Source: Dichotomocladium elegans (taxonomy: Eukaryota > Mucoromycota > Mucoromycetes > Mucorales > Lichtheimiaceae). Taken from it: a DNA stretch of 64,000 nucleotides. The translations under genes were made by a program, and so were the position numbers. Location of the stretch: positions 1-64,000 of the forward strand of contig JAIXMN010000034.1 in NCBI GenBank assembly GCA_025716815.1, written 5' to 3'. This document shows positions 1 to 12,022 of this stretch, piece by piece. The notes under the pieces were generated by a model. That model had not been told where the DNA came from and ran no database searches. It saw only the letters and a list, made by a program, of their open reading frames with translations. The stretch's first letter is position 1; every line of letters begins with the position of its first letter.

Positions 1-1686
1 TTCCAAGCAATACCCTATATGCACGAGCCTATTAAGAATGATTTTTGTGTGCTTGTCAAAGTGCTGATGGAAGTAACGAAATATCTGTCACTTCACCAAT
101 GCTTCCAAAAGATCGAACAATAGGCCGCACAATAGTCTAATGGCTATCAGAATAAATACTCGGAAATTCAATGTATATCACATAACATGGAAGTTATATA
201 ATACATCAACCTTAAACTGGATATTGTTCAAGTTAAGGCAGGTTTGTCAGAAGCAATAACTATGCGTCAACATTTCTCACTTTACACTATCAGGGATATG
301 TTGCGTTAGAAAGAATCCATGGATAGTACTTTTTTCAATGTTACGGTAACCATTGACATAAAAGTGATATGAACACCTTCTCTCGGAAGAGATAATAAAC
401 TTTCTAAGAACGGTACTCAATCCATTTTTCGCGGCCTGGGGAGTTTTCATAGTATAAATTGTACCGGCAATACGGCTCCAATGCTTTGCAGCAACGCAGC
501 ACGCCTGATTAAAATTAAGGGCGAATATTTTATAAATAAATGTTCGGATTCAGTTGCTGCTGTAAGCGCCTAGGAGTATGTAGAAAGAATGACCAATTGT
601 CATGGAGATCATTGGTCTTTTCTGACTTGGATCATCTAAAGCAATCCAAATATGCGAAAGTAACATCCCTCTTTTCCGGGATATCAGCAGCTTACACAAA
701 AGATTCAGCCACGTTTTGACCCAAGTATCCCTGGTCTACAGTTTAAGGACGAGCGGGATCCATGTCCATTGATTCAGTTTTTTTGCGATCTATGCTTTTC
801 TTGCCAACCAGTCGTTTGAGATATCGCGACTGACAAACAACCGAATGAATACATCATTTGCTTGATCCAGCAGACAATTGTTCGATTGTGTCGTTTTTCA
901 GCGTTTCAATGAAATTCGTGAGAAGTCCTAGTTCAGGGCCGCAACTTAACTGAGAATAGTGTATGTCATATGTATTAGTGGGCAATTAGTGCAGCCACAA
1001 CGAGAAAAGAAAGAGAAAGGAAGAGAAAGGACCAGGGGGTATTCCATACCATACACGGAAAGAATCGGACGACCCAGTGAGTCCAAGCAAAAATAGGTCT
1101 TTTATATTCATATGATCGCGAAGGCGGGATGTCCAACCATTCATGGAAAGCGCACTATCGAGTGATAAGCAAGCTATGTTTATTCAAAGATGTTCAGGGA
1201 TAGTCTTATTATTGTAGTATTGCTACTATGCTTGATAGACTAAATTGGTTCTTTACACGCAACGAACGAATAGTGAGCAAACGAGTAGGCGTGTGGATGT
1301 ATGAGTATATGCGGAGAGAAAGTTTTTTTTGCATATGAAAATGTTTTGCGGCATCACGCGCCTTGTAACACAGCTGTTATGATGGTTCATGAATAAAGAG
1401 AAGCGACTACCGGATAGTGAACCATTGGAACGTTTCCTGCCTGCGCAGGCGCTCTTTTTTTTTCGGCCGTGCAATCCGGAAAAATAAAAAAAGAGAGAAA
1501 ATCACATTACCTTGCTGAGGTTTGTTTGTCAGCAGAATTGGATATTCGGAGGCGCTGATCCAGTCTTGTACAACGATTGCCCCGCGTTAACATGTGTCAC
1601 TGCGTCACTCCTATCAAAAAGATATCCATCTATTTTGGTTTATTCTTCTTCTGCCTTTCTTCTTACCCATTGCCTTCTTCCTAATC
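1..1686. other. Gene-free AT-rich leading region
   Basis: No supportable gene was found on either strand. Open frames are short (60-75 codons), lack splice-linked continuation and resemble no family I know. The last few hundred bases before the first gene are presumably its promoter and 5' UTR, with a pyrimidine-rich stretch just before the start codon. The beginning may belong to a gene or repeat lying outside the window. Confidence 0.6.
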
Positions 1687-3031
1687 ATGTCTGACAACGT
1701 TGCTCATGCTCTTTCTGGTATATAACACACGCGATGTCGCTTGCTGTCGTTTGTTTTTCCCCATGCTAAGTTATCCCTCCCTTCACTCTTTGGTAATTAG
1801 GCGCCGGTGGCGGCATCGTCTCTATGGCGCTCACCTACCCCCTTGTCTCCATTAGCAGTCGTCTGCAGGTTCAAAAAAATGACAAGAGCCAAGACGCCTA
1901 CAAGGTACGCTGTTGACTCATGAGATCTCCCATACTTTCTATATCGTCTGACTAATTTTTTTCTTTCGGTTTTAGAACACGGCCGATGCCTTTTTCAAGA
2001 TCCTCGCGAAGGAAGGTCCCAAGGGTCTCTACTCGTAAGTCATTATATCAAGCCTTTAAGCTTTCCAGCCGATAGTCACCGCCCTAACCTGATCGATAGC
2101 GGCTTGAGCTCTGGCGTTTTCGGCATTGCCATCACCAATGGTAAGCTTGTTTATTTACAGGCCACAGAAGCAGAGAAGAACCCGTGGAAACTGATGTGAA
2201 TGATTATATGATAGGTGTCTACTACTACTGCTACGAAGCTGTCAAGGCAATTTTCGAGAAGGCCAAGGGTAAGGGCAAGCCCATGTCGACTGCCGAATCC
2301 ATGCTTGCGGGCGCTCTTGCTGGCTCTGCTGTCGTATTTGCCACCCACCCGATCTGGACCGTGAACGTGAGTAAATGCACCCTGATTTAAGTTTTAGGTT
2401 TGGTCTAGCTGACATATGCCTATGTGCCCCTAGACCCGGCTTACGGTCAACAAAGGCATTGATGCCGACAAGTCCAAGAAAGCCAGTGCCTTCTCTGTTG
2501 GTGCCAGCATTTTGAAGAAGGAGGGTATTGCTGGTCTCTACTCAGGTGTCATGGCTGCTCTTGTGCTGGTCATCAACCCCATTATTCAGTACACTGTGTT
2601 TGAGCAGGTTAAGAATAAGGTTGCGAAGATGAAGACCCTGAGCAACTTTGACTTCTTCTTGCTCGGTGCCATCAGCAAACTCTGCGCCACCGCCATCACT
2701 TATCCTTACATGTAATGTACCCTTCTTTGGCAACGAGCGAAGTGAACACTCAATGATTAACGGCATGGGTGCATTTAGTGTGATCAAGTCCCGTATGCAG
2801 GTCAGCCAGAACAATGAGGAGCGTTACAGCTCGATCTGGGATGGCTTCACCAAGATCATCAGCACCGAGGGTGTTGCCGGTCTGTACAAGGGTATTTCCT
2901 CCAAGATTGTCCAGAGTGTCCTCACCGCTGCCTTCCTATTCATGGCCAAGGAGATACTCTTTGACTGGGCTGTGTGGGTTCTCGTCCTTACTGGCGCGAG
3001 AAAGGCACGTGTTGCTGCCGGAAAGGCATAA
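1687..3031 (+). CDS. ANT1: Peroxisomal adenine nucleotide carrier, PMP47/ANT1-type (mitochondrial carrier family)
   Basis: Seven exons: 1687-1717, 1801-1904, 1976-2034, 2100-2140, 2215-2366, 2434-2711, 2779-3031. They join in phase to 305 residues, the usual size of a mitochondrial-carrier-family protein. Three repeated modules are visible, with carrier signatures PLVSISSRLQ, PIWTVNTRLT and PYIVIKSRMQ. The first lacks the usual acidic residue after proline, as in the yeast Pmp47/Ant1 branch rather than mitochondrial ADP/ATP carriers. Family members exchange cytosolic ATP for AMP across the peroxisomal membrane so that fatty acids can be activated for beta-oxidation. The start is the ATG giving MSDNVAHALSG, directly ahead of the first helix. 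Peroxisomal location is inferred from family membership; no targeting signal was tested. PEX14, 40 kb away, is the only other peroxisomal gene. Confidence 0.88.
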
Positions 3032-3540
3032 GAGCATAGCAACTTCGTTGTTCCCGTTTCTCTGATAAGAAACTTACCCAACACCGCACAAACACACACA
3101 CACACTCTCTTTCGCAAGAACCCCCCCCACACACATACACGCGTGCACATGTGCTTGATCGCAAGCGCATATGCACTGGATCTTATGCTGTAGATACTTT
3201 TACTGATACAAAGTTTTTATTTGATCTTTTTATTCAAGTATTTGGATCGGCGACAATTGATTGTGAGTGGAACGCTGTAATATCCAGCGTTCATGCTTCT
3301 TTAAACTCAGTGCCAGCGTAAAACTTTTCTTCTTTGCCGAACAAATAAATGGGCTACAGATACACTGCCTTCTTAGCTGGCAGTAGTGGTGCTAATACTG
3401 CCGGTGCTTCTGGTGGCAGGCGTGGTACAAATGCATCCTCAAAGAAGGTTTGTATTTGTTTGTGTGTCACCACTGCATGTTCCTTTTTTCGAGAGGAACT
3501 GCGTGCGCTTTTTCTCCCCTTCTCCCATTGTTCTTACTTC
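3032..3540. other. Short intergenic spacer with CA-rich run
   Basis: Between the carrier and the WD40 gene. It holds a CA-rich simple-sequence stretch near 3088-3150 and no gene. An in-frame ATG at 3349 could extend the downstream WD40 protein by 64 residues. That extension contains an intron-like GTTTGT sequence and a hydrophobic, unconserved run, so it was treated as 5' leader. Confidence 0.5.
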
Positions 3541-5629
3541 ATGACAAAACTTAAAAAGGGAGGAAAAACAAAAGCAACAACAAAAACAGCAGCAGAAGGT
3601 GCTGGCGATGCAACAAAAAAGCGCGTTCGATCGTCCAAGGAGACATCGACAGTGTCGACAACAACGTCTTTGACACCACGTAAACCGAAAGCGATGGTAC
3701 CTTCAGGGGATGAATCACTTGCCCCAGCTGCCAAACGCGCTCGATCTGGCGATGCCAATCTTGAAAACGCTCGAGAACAGCAAATGCAAACTAAGCAATC
3801 TAAAATCAGCACATCATTACCGACGCCTGACGAAGCAATTGGATCTGCTCCTGTGGCTGCCATGGCGAGGAGCAAAATTGTCAAGCGTCGCGATAAAGCA
3901 CCCGGTGCGAGTGTCAAACCAACGCATTTGCGGCCCATTTCGCCAAAACCACCATTAACCGCAACAGGTGTAGTCAATCCTTTGCCACCGGCCACAGCGC
4001 AACCCAAAAATGTATCCAAAGTGATCAAACGCAAGCCAGTAGCAAAACCAATGCCTCTTACAAGTAAGTGACCTGCACTATTTGATGTGTTGAAACATCC
4101 TACGTACTCTCTTCTCCACCCAGCTTACACCCGTATCCTCTTCTCTTCTTTGTTAGGTGCACAGTACAAACTTTGCCATGTTCTCAAGGGCCATGTAGAG
4201 ACGGATGAACTTACCGATCAAGCCAATATCTGGGCCTGCGACTTCGAGCCCGAGAGTAACGAGCTCGTAGCGATTGCAGGATCCGATATGGTCCTTTTTC
4301 TCAATGTCCAGCAAGCACGCTATGTAAAAAAGTACACTCATGTCGAGCCAAGGGAGGAATTCAAATGCCTTGCCTGGACTTCACTCAAGGGCCCACAGGA
4401 ATTGTTGGATGTTGATGCATCAGAAGACTCAACGTGCACGATCCTGGCTGTAGCTGGGCGACTGGGTTCAATCAAATTGGTGAATGTGCTGCAAAATCAA
4501 TGCTTCCGACACTTATTTGGACATGAGAAGCAGATTCGAAAACTGCAATTTTCTAAAACGTACAAACGATGGCTACTGAGTTGAGTCACGGAAGAAAAGA
4601 GCAATTTAGTGGCTGGCTTGCTGACCGACTGCCTGACTGACCGGTTCTAGGTGCGTCGGATGATATGTCCGTCCGGTTATGGGATGTGGGCGCGCCCAAT
4701 AACAAGCAGGAGAATACGTTTATGTAAGTAAATGAAAAACCAGAGTATCATAATATTGAAATGTACATGGGTATACGTAATCCAGGTGTCTCGCAAAGTT
4801 TGTTATTCCTCCCAGCGCATCAATGCCGACTGCATTGAGTGCATACGGTGGGGACGTTATTGTCGGGTGCGCCGAGGGTCAGCTCATCAAATACAAGATA
4901 GGAAAGATGATAGGTGATGGTGATGCAGGCGTCATCAAGCACAAGGAATTATACCCCTCTGGAGACGAATGGCATGAAGGCTATGTGGACGACGTCTTCA
5001 TCTTAGGACAGCAGGAAAAAGGCCATCGTCATCCGCTGGATGGCTGTATAGGTAAAAAAAAAAAGATGATGATTTTGTGCGCGTGTTTGCCGGATGTGGA
5101 AGAAGGGCAGGACTCAGATGAACGCGAGTATAGTTTCACGCGGATCGGCTGATTATGAAACGCTGATTTGGAAGCCAAAGTCAAGCACTAAAAAGGACGC
5201 GGATATTGCCATTTCACTCGAGTGGCCCGAGTCTGCTGAACAGGAAGGACTGCGGTTCAAGGTGGTTGAGAAAGATGGTATGCGTCACTGATCAGTAATG
5301 TTGTGAAAGATAACTGAAATTGTTGTGTGCTGCTAGGTCACAAGGTCCTTGTGGCCGGTGATTACGATGGTCAGATTCAAATTTATAACTTTGGAGATGG
5401 TCGGCTGAGCCGTACACTTGAAGACAATAGTAAGGAAGTACTACCTGCAACAAAGGTAATATAAAGATATGCGTAGCGACGAGACGCTATTCTAATCCGG
5501 GTAAAACATTAGGTATTATCGCATCCGATGTCTTCTAAACTCATTCGTGATATCGCAATATCAGAAGACAGCCGTACAATCGTCGCAGTAGACTCGGCTA
5601 ATAACGTCTTTATATGGCAATGTACATGA
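3541..5629 (+). CDS. WD40-repeat protein of the EED/LRWD1 type
   Basis: Seven exons: 3541-4063, 4157-4579, 4651-4723, 4786-5051, 5134-5277, 5337-5455, 5513-5629, joining to 554 residues. The first 170 or so residues are basic, Lys/Ala/Thr/Pro-rich and probably disordered. The rest is a WD40 propeller. Segments such as ILAVAG, LLSASDDMSVRLWDVGAPN, YVDDVF, CIVSRGS and LIWKP follow the order seen in EED (the ESC subunit of Polycomb complex 2) and in LRWD1/ORCA (an ORC-associated heterochromatin protein). These two are related, and I cannot decide between them by eye. No leucine-rich repeats precede the propeller, unlike animal LRWD1. The aromatic cage that EED uses to bind trimethyl-lysine is not obvious, since a lysine stands at one expected aromatic position. 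A nuclear chromatin role is inferred. An upstream in-frame ATG at 3349 is a possible alternative start. Confidence 0.72.
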
Positions 5630-5735
5630 AAGCGAGTGTAAATATATATGTACAAATTTGTTGGCTAAGTTGAGCGCGATGGTAATTACATGTATGGGGT
5701 TAAGGGAATCACTATATTATGTGGTCATGACGGTA

Positions 5736-7819
5736 TCATAAAGTGGGGCGCGGTGGCGGAGAAATACCGCTCAACACTCTGCCACGAAGCATGTTCTTCA
5801 TTGCGCGCAGTGCAAACACTGTCAGCCCAATGGCTCCCCAGTCCTCGTCGTGCAAGTCGCGCAAATCACCGACGGTCATTATATCTTGATCCTTCAGTTT
5901 TCGTATCCATTCCTGAGCTTTTTCGCCATCACGGTGTGTGATGGCTGCACAGTCTTGAACAAAATCTTCAATGTTGGTTTCGTTTGCATAATCTAAATTT
6001 CCATCACCCATTCTGAACTCAATATCCTGCGTATACGTCGAAGCAAATATATCCATATATACCCTTTTGAAAAGGAGTCGATAATGACCGATGTTCGTCC
6101 TCACTGCCCGACTCCCCCATTATTTCATGTAGGAGTTTCGTCACCTCAAGACATCGTTCTTCAGCCTTGCTGGCCCTGATTTCGTATAACTCGCATTGTG
6201 CCTCTTTCTCAGCCACGCATTTCCGCTCATGCTCTAATTCAGCCTTGACTCTCTCAAGCTCACTAGTTCCGTCGCTCTCTCTGCGCCAGATCGACCGGTT
6301 GACATGCTCAGATTCTTTGTCGAGTTCTCGGAGAATACGTGAAATCTCCTTGGTGATATGTTGTTGGTATCGTTTCGGGAGAATTTCTTCTTCAATCTAT
6401 AAACGATTATCGTTGGCTGTATTAGGTCTAATCTGGTGCTCACATGTCTGACCAAATACTACTTGCCATTTCCTGTACCACCTCGCCAGCTGTGTCGCTT
6501 TCCTATCCTCAAGTGTAAGATTAAGAAGGCATGCACAGGATGTTCAATAGGAATATATATTGCCGTACCACATTAAAATCAAACTTGACAGACCGTTTGT
6601 CGACACCTTTGAATGCAACTTGAAGTGTTAGATGGACATTATTAGGATCCGTTGTTAGCAGGACAACCTCGGGTTCAATGGCAAAAAAGGTATATTCGAG
6701 AATTTGCTGCGCCGACATTCTAAAGAGCATCAATGAGCCAACAAAAAACGATACACAAAATTGCTATTCTTTACCTCTCCTCCTCCGGGCCTAAGCAATT
6801 CTCAATAACCCCGAGAACATCGTGATTTTGCACCTTGGCGAGGGATGCAGGCTTAATACCGGCAGTAACCTTCTTGTAGACCTGGGCTGGGTTGGTGCAT
6901 TCACCATAGGGATATTCAACCGTGGTCATCTCCAGGAGACACATACCAAATGCGTAGATGTCGACCTTTTCGTTGTATCCATGTTCCTCGTACATTTCGG
7001 GAGCCATGAACTCTGGGGTTCCGATGACTGTGTATTTTTTGCCCATCCTCATTTCAGCCGTGCCCATATCACCAATTTTGACTTCGCCGTACGCACCGTT
7101 AATGAAGATATTGTCACATTTTATATCTCGGTGAATGATTGGAGGGTTGTGCCCATGCAAGTACACCAGCCCCTTGAGGATCTGTCGAGCCCAGCGCTTC
7201 ACGATCTTGATGTTCGGCAGGCTGAGCTTACGGATATATTCCCGGAGCGTACCAGAGGTCATTAGCTCGGTAATAAATACAAATTCAGTATCGTTTTGCC
7301 AGGCATCATGGAATGCAATAATATTGGGATGTCGTACTGATTTGAGAATCTCAATCTCATGAGCCAAATCTTTGACATTTGTGAACTATGAGTCCGATAG
7401 TTTACGCACGAATGAGCATAATCTTTCTTTTAATTCCTAAATGAGATTACCTGCATCGAGTTCCATGCCACTTCATAACCTTCTTCTCGATCAATGGCTT
7501 TGTATACAATCTTATAAGCACCTTTGCCAAGTAGCGTGTTTAGACGTAAGTATCGGCCAGGCTCAGGTGAGATTTCGACAACCTTCTCGACGTCGTGAGC
7601 CCTTGACTGATCGATTACGTCGGTCGTCGGTCTTGGTTCAAAGGTGCTATAATGGGGTTCCTCTGGTGATAGAGTGTGAGCATCAGACGAGTACGAAGTG
7701 GCGCGGGGACGAGTCAGATTTCTTTCGTCGTACATGCTGAAACGAATGCGCCTCGATGCGGTAGGTTTCGCAGACGTATCTTCTTCGCTTTCGAGGGGCT
7801 GCTGGCTGATTTCTGACAT
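5736..7819 (-). CDS. WNK-family protein kinase with C-terminal SAM-like domain
   Basis: Six exons read leftwards: 7819-7451, 7385-6775, 6719-6569, 6502-6467, 6396-6063, 5992-5736, giving 585 residues. The kinase domain (about 90-350) has the With-No-Lysine layout. The glycine loop is GKGAYK, carrying the ATP-binding lysine, and the normal lysine site reads [14 protein letters not shown], a DMG in place of DFG, and [15 protein letters not shown] are also present. An OSR-like segment follows ([20 protein letters not shown]), then a long charged coiled coil, then a SAM-like helix bundle ([20 protein letters not shown]). Animal and plant WNKs sense chloride and osmotic state and phosphorylate OSR1/SPAK-type kinases; such a role here is inferred. 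The fourth intron must be GC-AG (ATG then GCAAGT) to keep the conserved coiled coil in frame. The gene shares a 425-bp divergent promoter region with the methyltransferase at 8245. Confidence 0.9.
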
Positions 7820-8244
7820 TGGCACGCCAATGAGGAAGAGAAAGAGAACGAAGGAGAGGGAAAGAAAAGTACGAATGTAGGTGATTAAGGGAAAAAAAGA
7901 AGAGGAAAAAAAGCCAGAGACAAAAATTATTAACAAAAATGGGCCAATCCAGGTGCATATGCTCAAGTGATCGGATCCATAGCCGCTAAATTGAGGGTAA
8001 GATTACACAACCATTAGTAAGTTCACAGGACCCATCAAGGTGCACACGTGTGTGCCTGCTGCGTTGATAGCCAAAGAAGGTTCAGTCCATTGCTCGAGGT
8101 GACACCGATCGGGTTTAAAAGCTTCTTCTTCGAGATGGTTTTACTCTTAACAGTTTCTAATACGCAGCTCTTTTCTCCTCACCTTTTTTTCTCTTAAGCT
8201 CAACCTCCTCTTTTCCTCACGCCCTTTTTTCTTCATTTTTATCC
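7820..8244. promoter_or_regulatory. Divergent intergenic region between WNK kinase and methyltransferase
   Basis: The two start codons face away from each other across 425 bp. Long pyrimidine-rich stretches sit on the strand of each gene (purine-rich 7840-7920 for the leftward gene, CT-rich 8160-8240 for the rightward gene), as is common for fungal promoters and 5' leaders. No specific factor site was recognised. Confidence 0.45.
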
Positions 8245-9910
8245 ATGGGTGCAGTACAATCAAAGAGACTCCAGGGACGGAAAACGAAGTGTGGGACCAG
8301 TAGCAATAGCAGCAACAGCAGCAATAGCAACGTGGATCGTCGTATACAGAAGCTATCTGCGGATAGTAATATTCCTGTACATTTTTCTCGCCAACAGAAC
8401 GCTGGTGCTATGTTTTCCGGCAGCCAAAAGTCTCCTGCAGCAGCGAGAGTATCGCCAAGACGCAACATCTACAGCAGCAATTCATTACCTCGGAACATGC
8501 CTATGAGGAGGTTGCTTGACAACAGCAGCGACTCATTGACGTTAGGGAAAAAGCACAGCAGCAGCATGCTGCAAACACGATCCACTGTTCCTGTCCGCCG
8601 AGCCGAAAGTTATGTTGGTGTGGAGTCCACAAGCCGCTTTTTGCCCGATGATTGGGATTCACAAGACAGCGATCTTGCGGTAAATTGTTTGTGTTTGTGT
8701 GTGGATGTGTGCGAGGCTGAGCGAACCACATGGCCTGATAAATTCGTCAAAAAAACATGTACCACATATATAGCTGCATTTTGCCCTGAAGCGCTTATTG
8801 GGCGGGTAAAATAGACGCACAATTTCTGCAACTGGAAGGCGAGATCCTCTTTACTGACATTTTTCCCACTGTTTATATTTTGGTTTATAGGAATATCCTT
8901 CCCTCGGTTCACGAGCTATTAAAGCCGAATGCGACCGTTGTGGATCTTGGGTGTCTTAATGGTGCTTGGCTTATGGTATGCGCATGCGTGCAATCCCCCC
9001 CAAAACACACACACACACATATATATACCCCTTGAAGCATTATGGCGTATCTTTATGGGCTGATGATTTTTTTCTGCAGGACATGGCACCTCAGTATCGA
9101 AACTGCCAATTTATTGGGATCGAAGCGTCGGCGGAATCTCTAGTCATCCCGCAACTCTTATCTATCCCCAACGTTCGCCTCGAGGTCGCAAGTCCTACTG
9201 CTCCATTTGTACCGCTTCCAGATGCGAGTGTTGACGTCTGCTGTCTGCGTGCGCAGAGCTTACATTTCCAATTGGACGATTGGGACCATATGCTAAGTGA
9301 GGCATTTCGTATATTGAAGCCAGGCGGCGTTCTCCAAGTCGTTGAGGCATATTACGCCGTAAGCAAATAGCGATTTACTGAATCGTACGACCTGACTTAT
9401 ATTGGACTTTCATCTACATAGATGGAGGGAACCGTCTTAATCGAATCCTTCTTTCATACTGGTAAATTATAAAGAAAAGAAAAGAAAAAAAGAAAACTTA
9501 CCATTTGTTGCGCAATATAGTGCACAAACTCCTTGAAAGTGAAAATAGAGATATTGGCATTGCCTTGAAATTTGGCGATCTGTTGACCAAGACGGGATTC
9601 CAAGTCGTGAATTCCGAGCGTAAAACAGTCCATTTAGGTAAATGTCTACTCAAAAAAGAAAAAGCTCTTATTGACGTATTCCGTTGCACACACCCATGCA
9701 GGTTCCGATGGACGGATAGGAGAGGAGTTTGTAGCTATTAGTCTGCGTGCATTCGAACAGATTCGGGAACTGTTGGCCGACAGGATGGGGCTCGATAGCG
9801 ACGAATACCAGCAGCGAGTAGAAATGGTTTGCGCACAATGTGTGCAAAGGGATGTCAGTCATCACTGGTATGCCTATGCAGCCAAAAAGCCAATGGTTTG
9901 TCCCCAGTGA
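8245..9910 (+). CDS. Class I SAM-dependent methyltransferase with N-myristoylation motif
   Basis: Seven exons: 8245-8679, 8774-8805, 8891-8975, 9080-9358, 9422-9461, 9521-9637, 9702-9910, giving 398 residues. The tiny 32-bp second exon supplies LHFALKRLLGG and restores the frame into the fold. The protein begins MGAVQSKR, a textbook N-myristoylation start followed by basic residues, so it is probably membrane-tethered. Residues up to about 145 are Ser/Asn/Arg-rich and look disordered. The catalytic part has motif I (VVDLGCLNGAW), an acidic post-I strand (FIGIEAS) and ILKPGGVLQVVE, typical of methyltransferase type 11/25 domains. The last two exons form a C-terminal cap with several acidic helices. 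The substrate is unknown. Mucoralean genomes have many proteins of this general layout (from memory), but I cannot assign a pathway. Confidence 0.8.
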
Positions 9911-10906
9911 ACTCCAGTTTTTTTTCCCGCCTATCTATTGTAGACTACGTATTATTTCTTTCCCTCTCCCTCTTCCATCCTCCTTTCGCCATAATTCTTT
10001 TAAGGGAAGACCGTCATATACATTTCTGCATCATTTTTAGATTCATTTTTACCCATGCGATTCTTACGTCTATGTCAATAATAAGAGCCTTTGCTACCTT
10101 GGGTCTGATACATGTTTACTCAATTTGTAATATGATAGGTGGCGGTGTTCCAATATCTTATTAGAACAACTATGGCGCGCATGCACCCTGTTGATAAGCA
10201 TATCAGACTTCAGTGAGGCGATACAATTTACGTTTATGGCTCGTACAACTTGACACAGTGCCATTATAGTACGTGATGATAGGAATGGAAGTGGTGGTAG
10301 AGATTAATTATCCAAATGTGCGTGCTACCAAACAGCTATCCATCTTTATTCTACCACTCACCCGTATCTTATCATCCGATGTTATCGATACCTCCCTGAA
10401 CAGCCGGCTATTTCATTGTCATGCTGTCGGTCAACCGATATGCACAAATGACCGTAATAACAACAAGTCCTTTGCTTTTGTGACGTTCAGCAACGCTCAT
10501 TTTGCTCGCCCTTAACGATACCTTATCCGACCAGGACACGTTTGGTATGGAAGTCGATTTAACTACGTACAACATCAGCAAACTTTCGGCAGGTGACTTA
10601 GATATCATAACCGTTTTGCCCATTATCTGGGGAAGTCCGGGTCACGATCAGATCTACTGTTAAATGTTGGGGGCACGGAGTGGTAATTGATTAAGTCCTC
10701 CCATGTCTTTTCTGCTTGAGGTATTCTCATTTTTATGATCTATCCCCACTGCTGCTCCCCTGGGGGAAAGCCGATAAAAAAGAAGAGTATATCTTTTTTA
10801 CGTGATTTTTATAAATATTATAACAATTCCATTTGGTGCGAGTGTGTGTATTCATGGACTTTTTCTCACTCTCTTAGGGCTTGAACTCGGAAAAAAGATA
10901 GCGTTA
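9911..10906. other. Convergent intergenic region
   Basis: Lies between the 3' ends of the methyltransferase (+) and the ATP1 gene (-). Only short unconserved open frames occur. AT-rich runs near 10790-10830 may carry polyadenylation signals for the leftward gene. No RNA gene or repeat was recognised. Confidence 0.45.
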
Positions 10907-11990
10907 TTACAAGAATGACTTAACGTGCGTCTCGCAGATCTCACGGAGCTTAGCCTCGAGATCCTTGGAAAGGACACCTTGGGTACGGATCTCATCAAGA
11001 ACGGGCTTGTGCTCAGCGTGGATGTGGCTAATGAAGTCCTTCTCCCACTCGACGACCTTGTTGACAGGGAGCTTGTCAAGGAAACCATTGACACCAGCGA
11101 ACACAATAGGGACCTGAGTCTCGATGGCCAAGGGGGTGTATTGGGGCTGCTTCAAAAGCTCGGTAAGACGGGCACCACGGTTAAGCAAGAACTGAGTGGA
11201 GGCATCCAAGTCAGAACCGAACTGGGCGAAGGCAGCAACTTCACGGTACTGGGCCAAGAAGAGCTTGAGCGAACCAGCGACCTGCTTCATGGCCTTGGTC
11301 TGGGCAGCCGAACCGACACGGGAGACAGAAAGACCGACGTTAATAGCAGGGCGGATACCCTTGAAGAAGAGTTCAGCCTCCAAGAAGATCTGACCGTCAG
11401 TGATGGAAATGACGTTGGTAGGAATGTAGGCAGACACATCACCACCCTGGGTCTCACTAGGTTGTTCATGTTCATATGTCAGTTGTATAGGTCCACCCCG
11501 TTCTCTTGAATTTACTTACATGATGGGAAGAGCAGTCATGGAACCGTAGCCGAAGCTCTTGTTCATCTTGGCAGCACGCTCCAAAAGACGGGAGTGGAGG
11601 TAGAAGACATCACCAGGGTAAGCCTCACGACCAGGGGGACGACGAAGCAAAAGAGACATCTGACGGTAGGCAACAGCCTGCTTGGACAAATCATCATAGA
11701 TGATCAAAGAGTGCTTGCCGTTGTCACGGAACCACTCGCCGAAAGCAGCACCAGAGAAAGGAGCAAGGTACTGAAGGGGAGCAGCCTCCGAGGCGGTGGC
11801 AGCAACAACGATGGTGTACTTCATGGCATCGTTCTCCTCAAGGGTGCTGACGAGCTGAGCGACAGTCGAGCGCTTCTGACCGACGGCAACGTAGATACAG
11901 TAAAGCTTCTTAGCCTCGTCAGAACCGTTGTTCCAGTTCTTCTGGTTAAGAATAGTGTCGAGGGCGACGGCGGTCTTGCCGGTCTGACGA

Positions 11991-12022
<32 letters not shown>

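Noticed and set aside
3349..3540. 64-residue N-terminal extension of the WD40 protein
   Set aside because: In frame from an ATG, but the added part includes an intron-like GTTTGT stretch and a Cys/Phe-rich run that fits no family member. The second ATG was preferred, without certainty.
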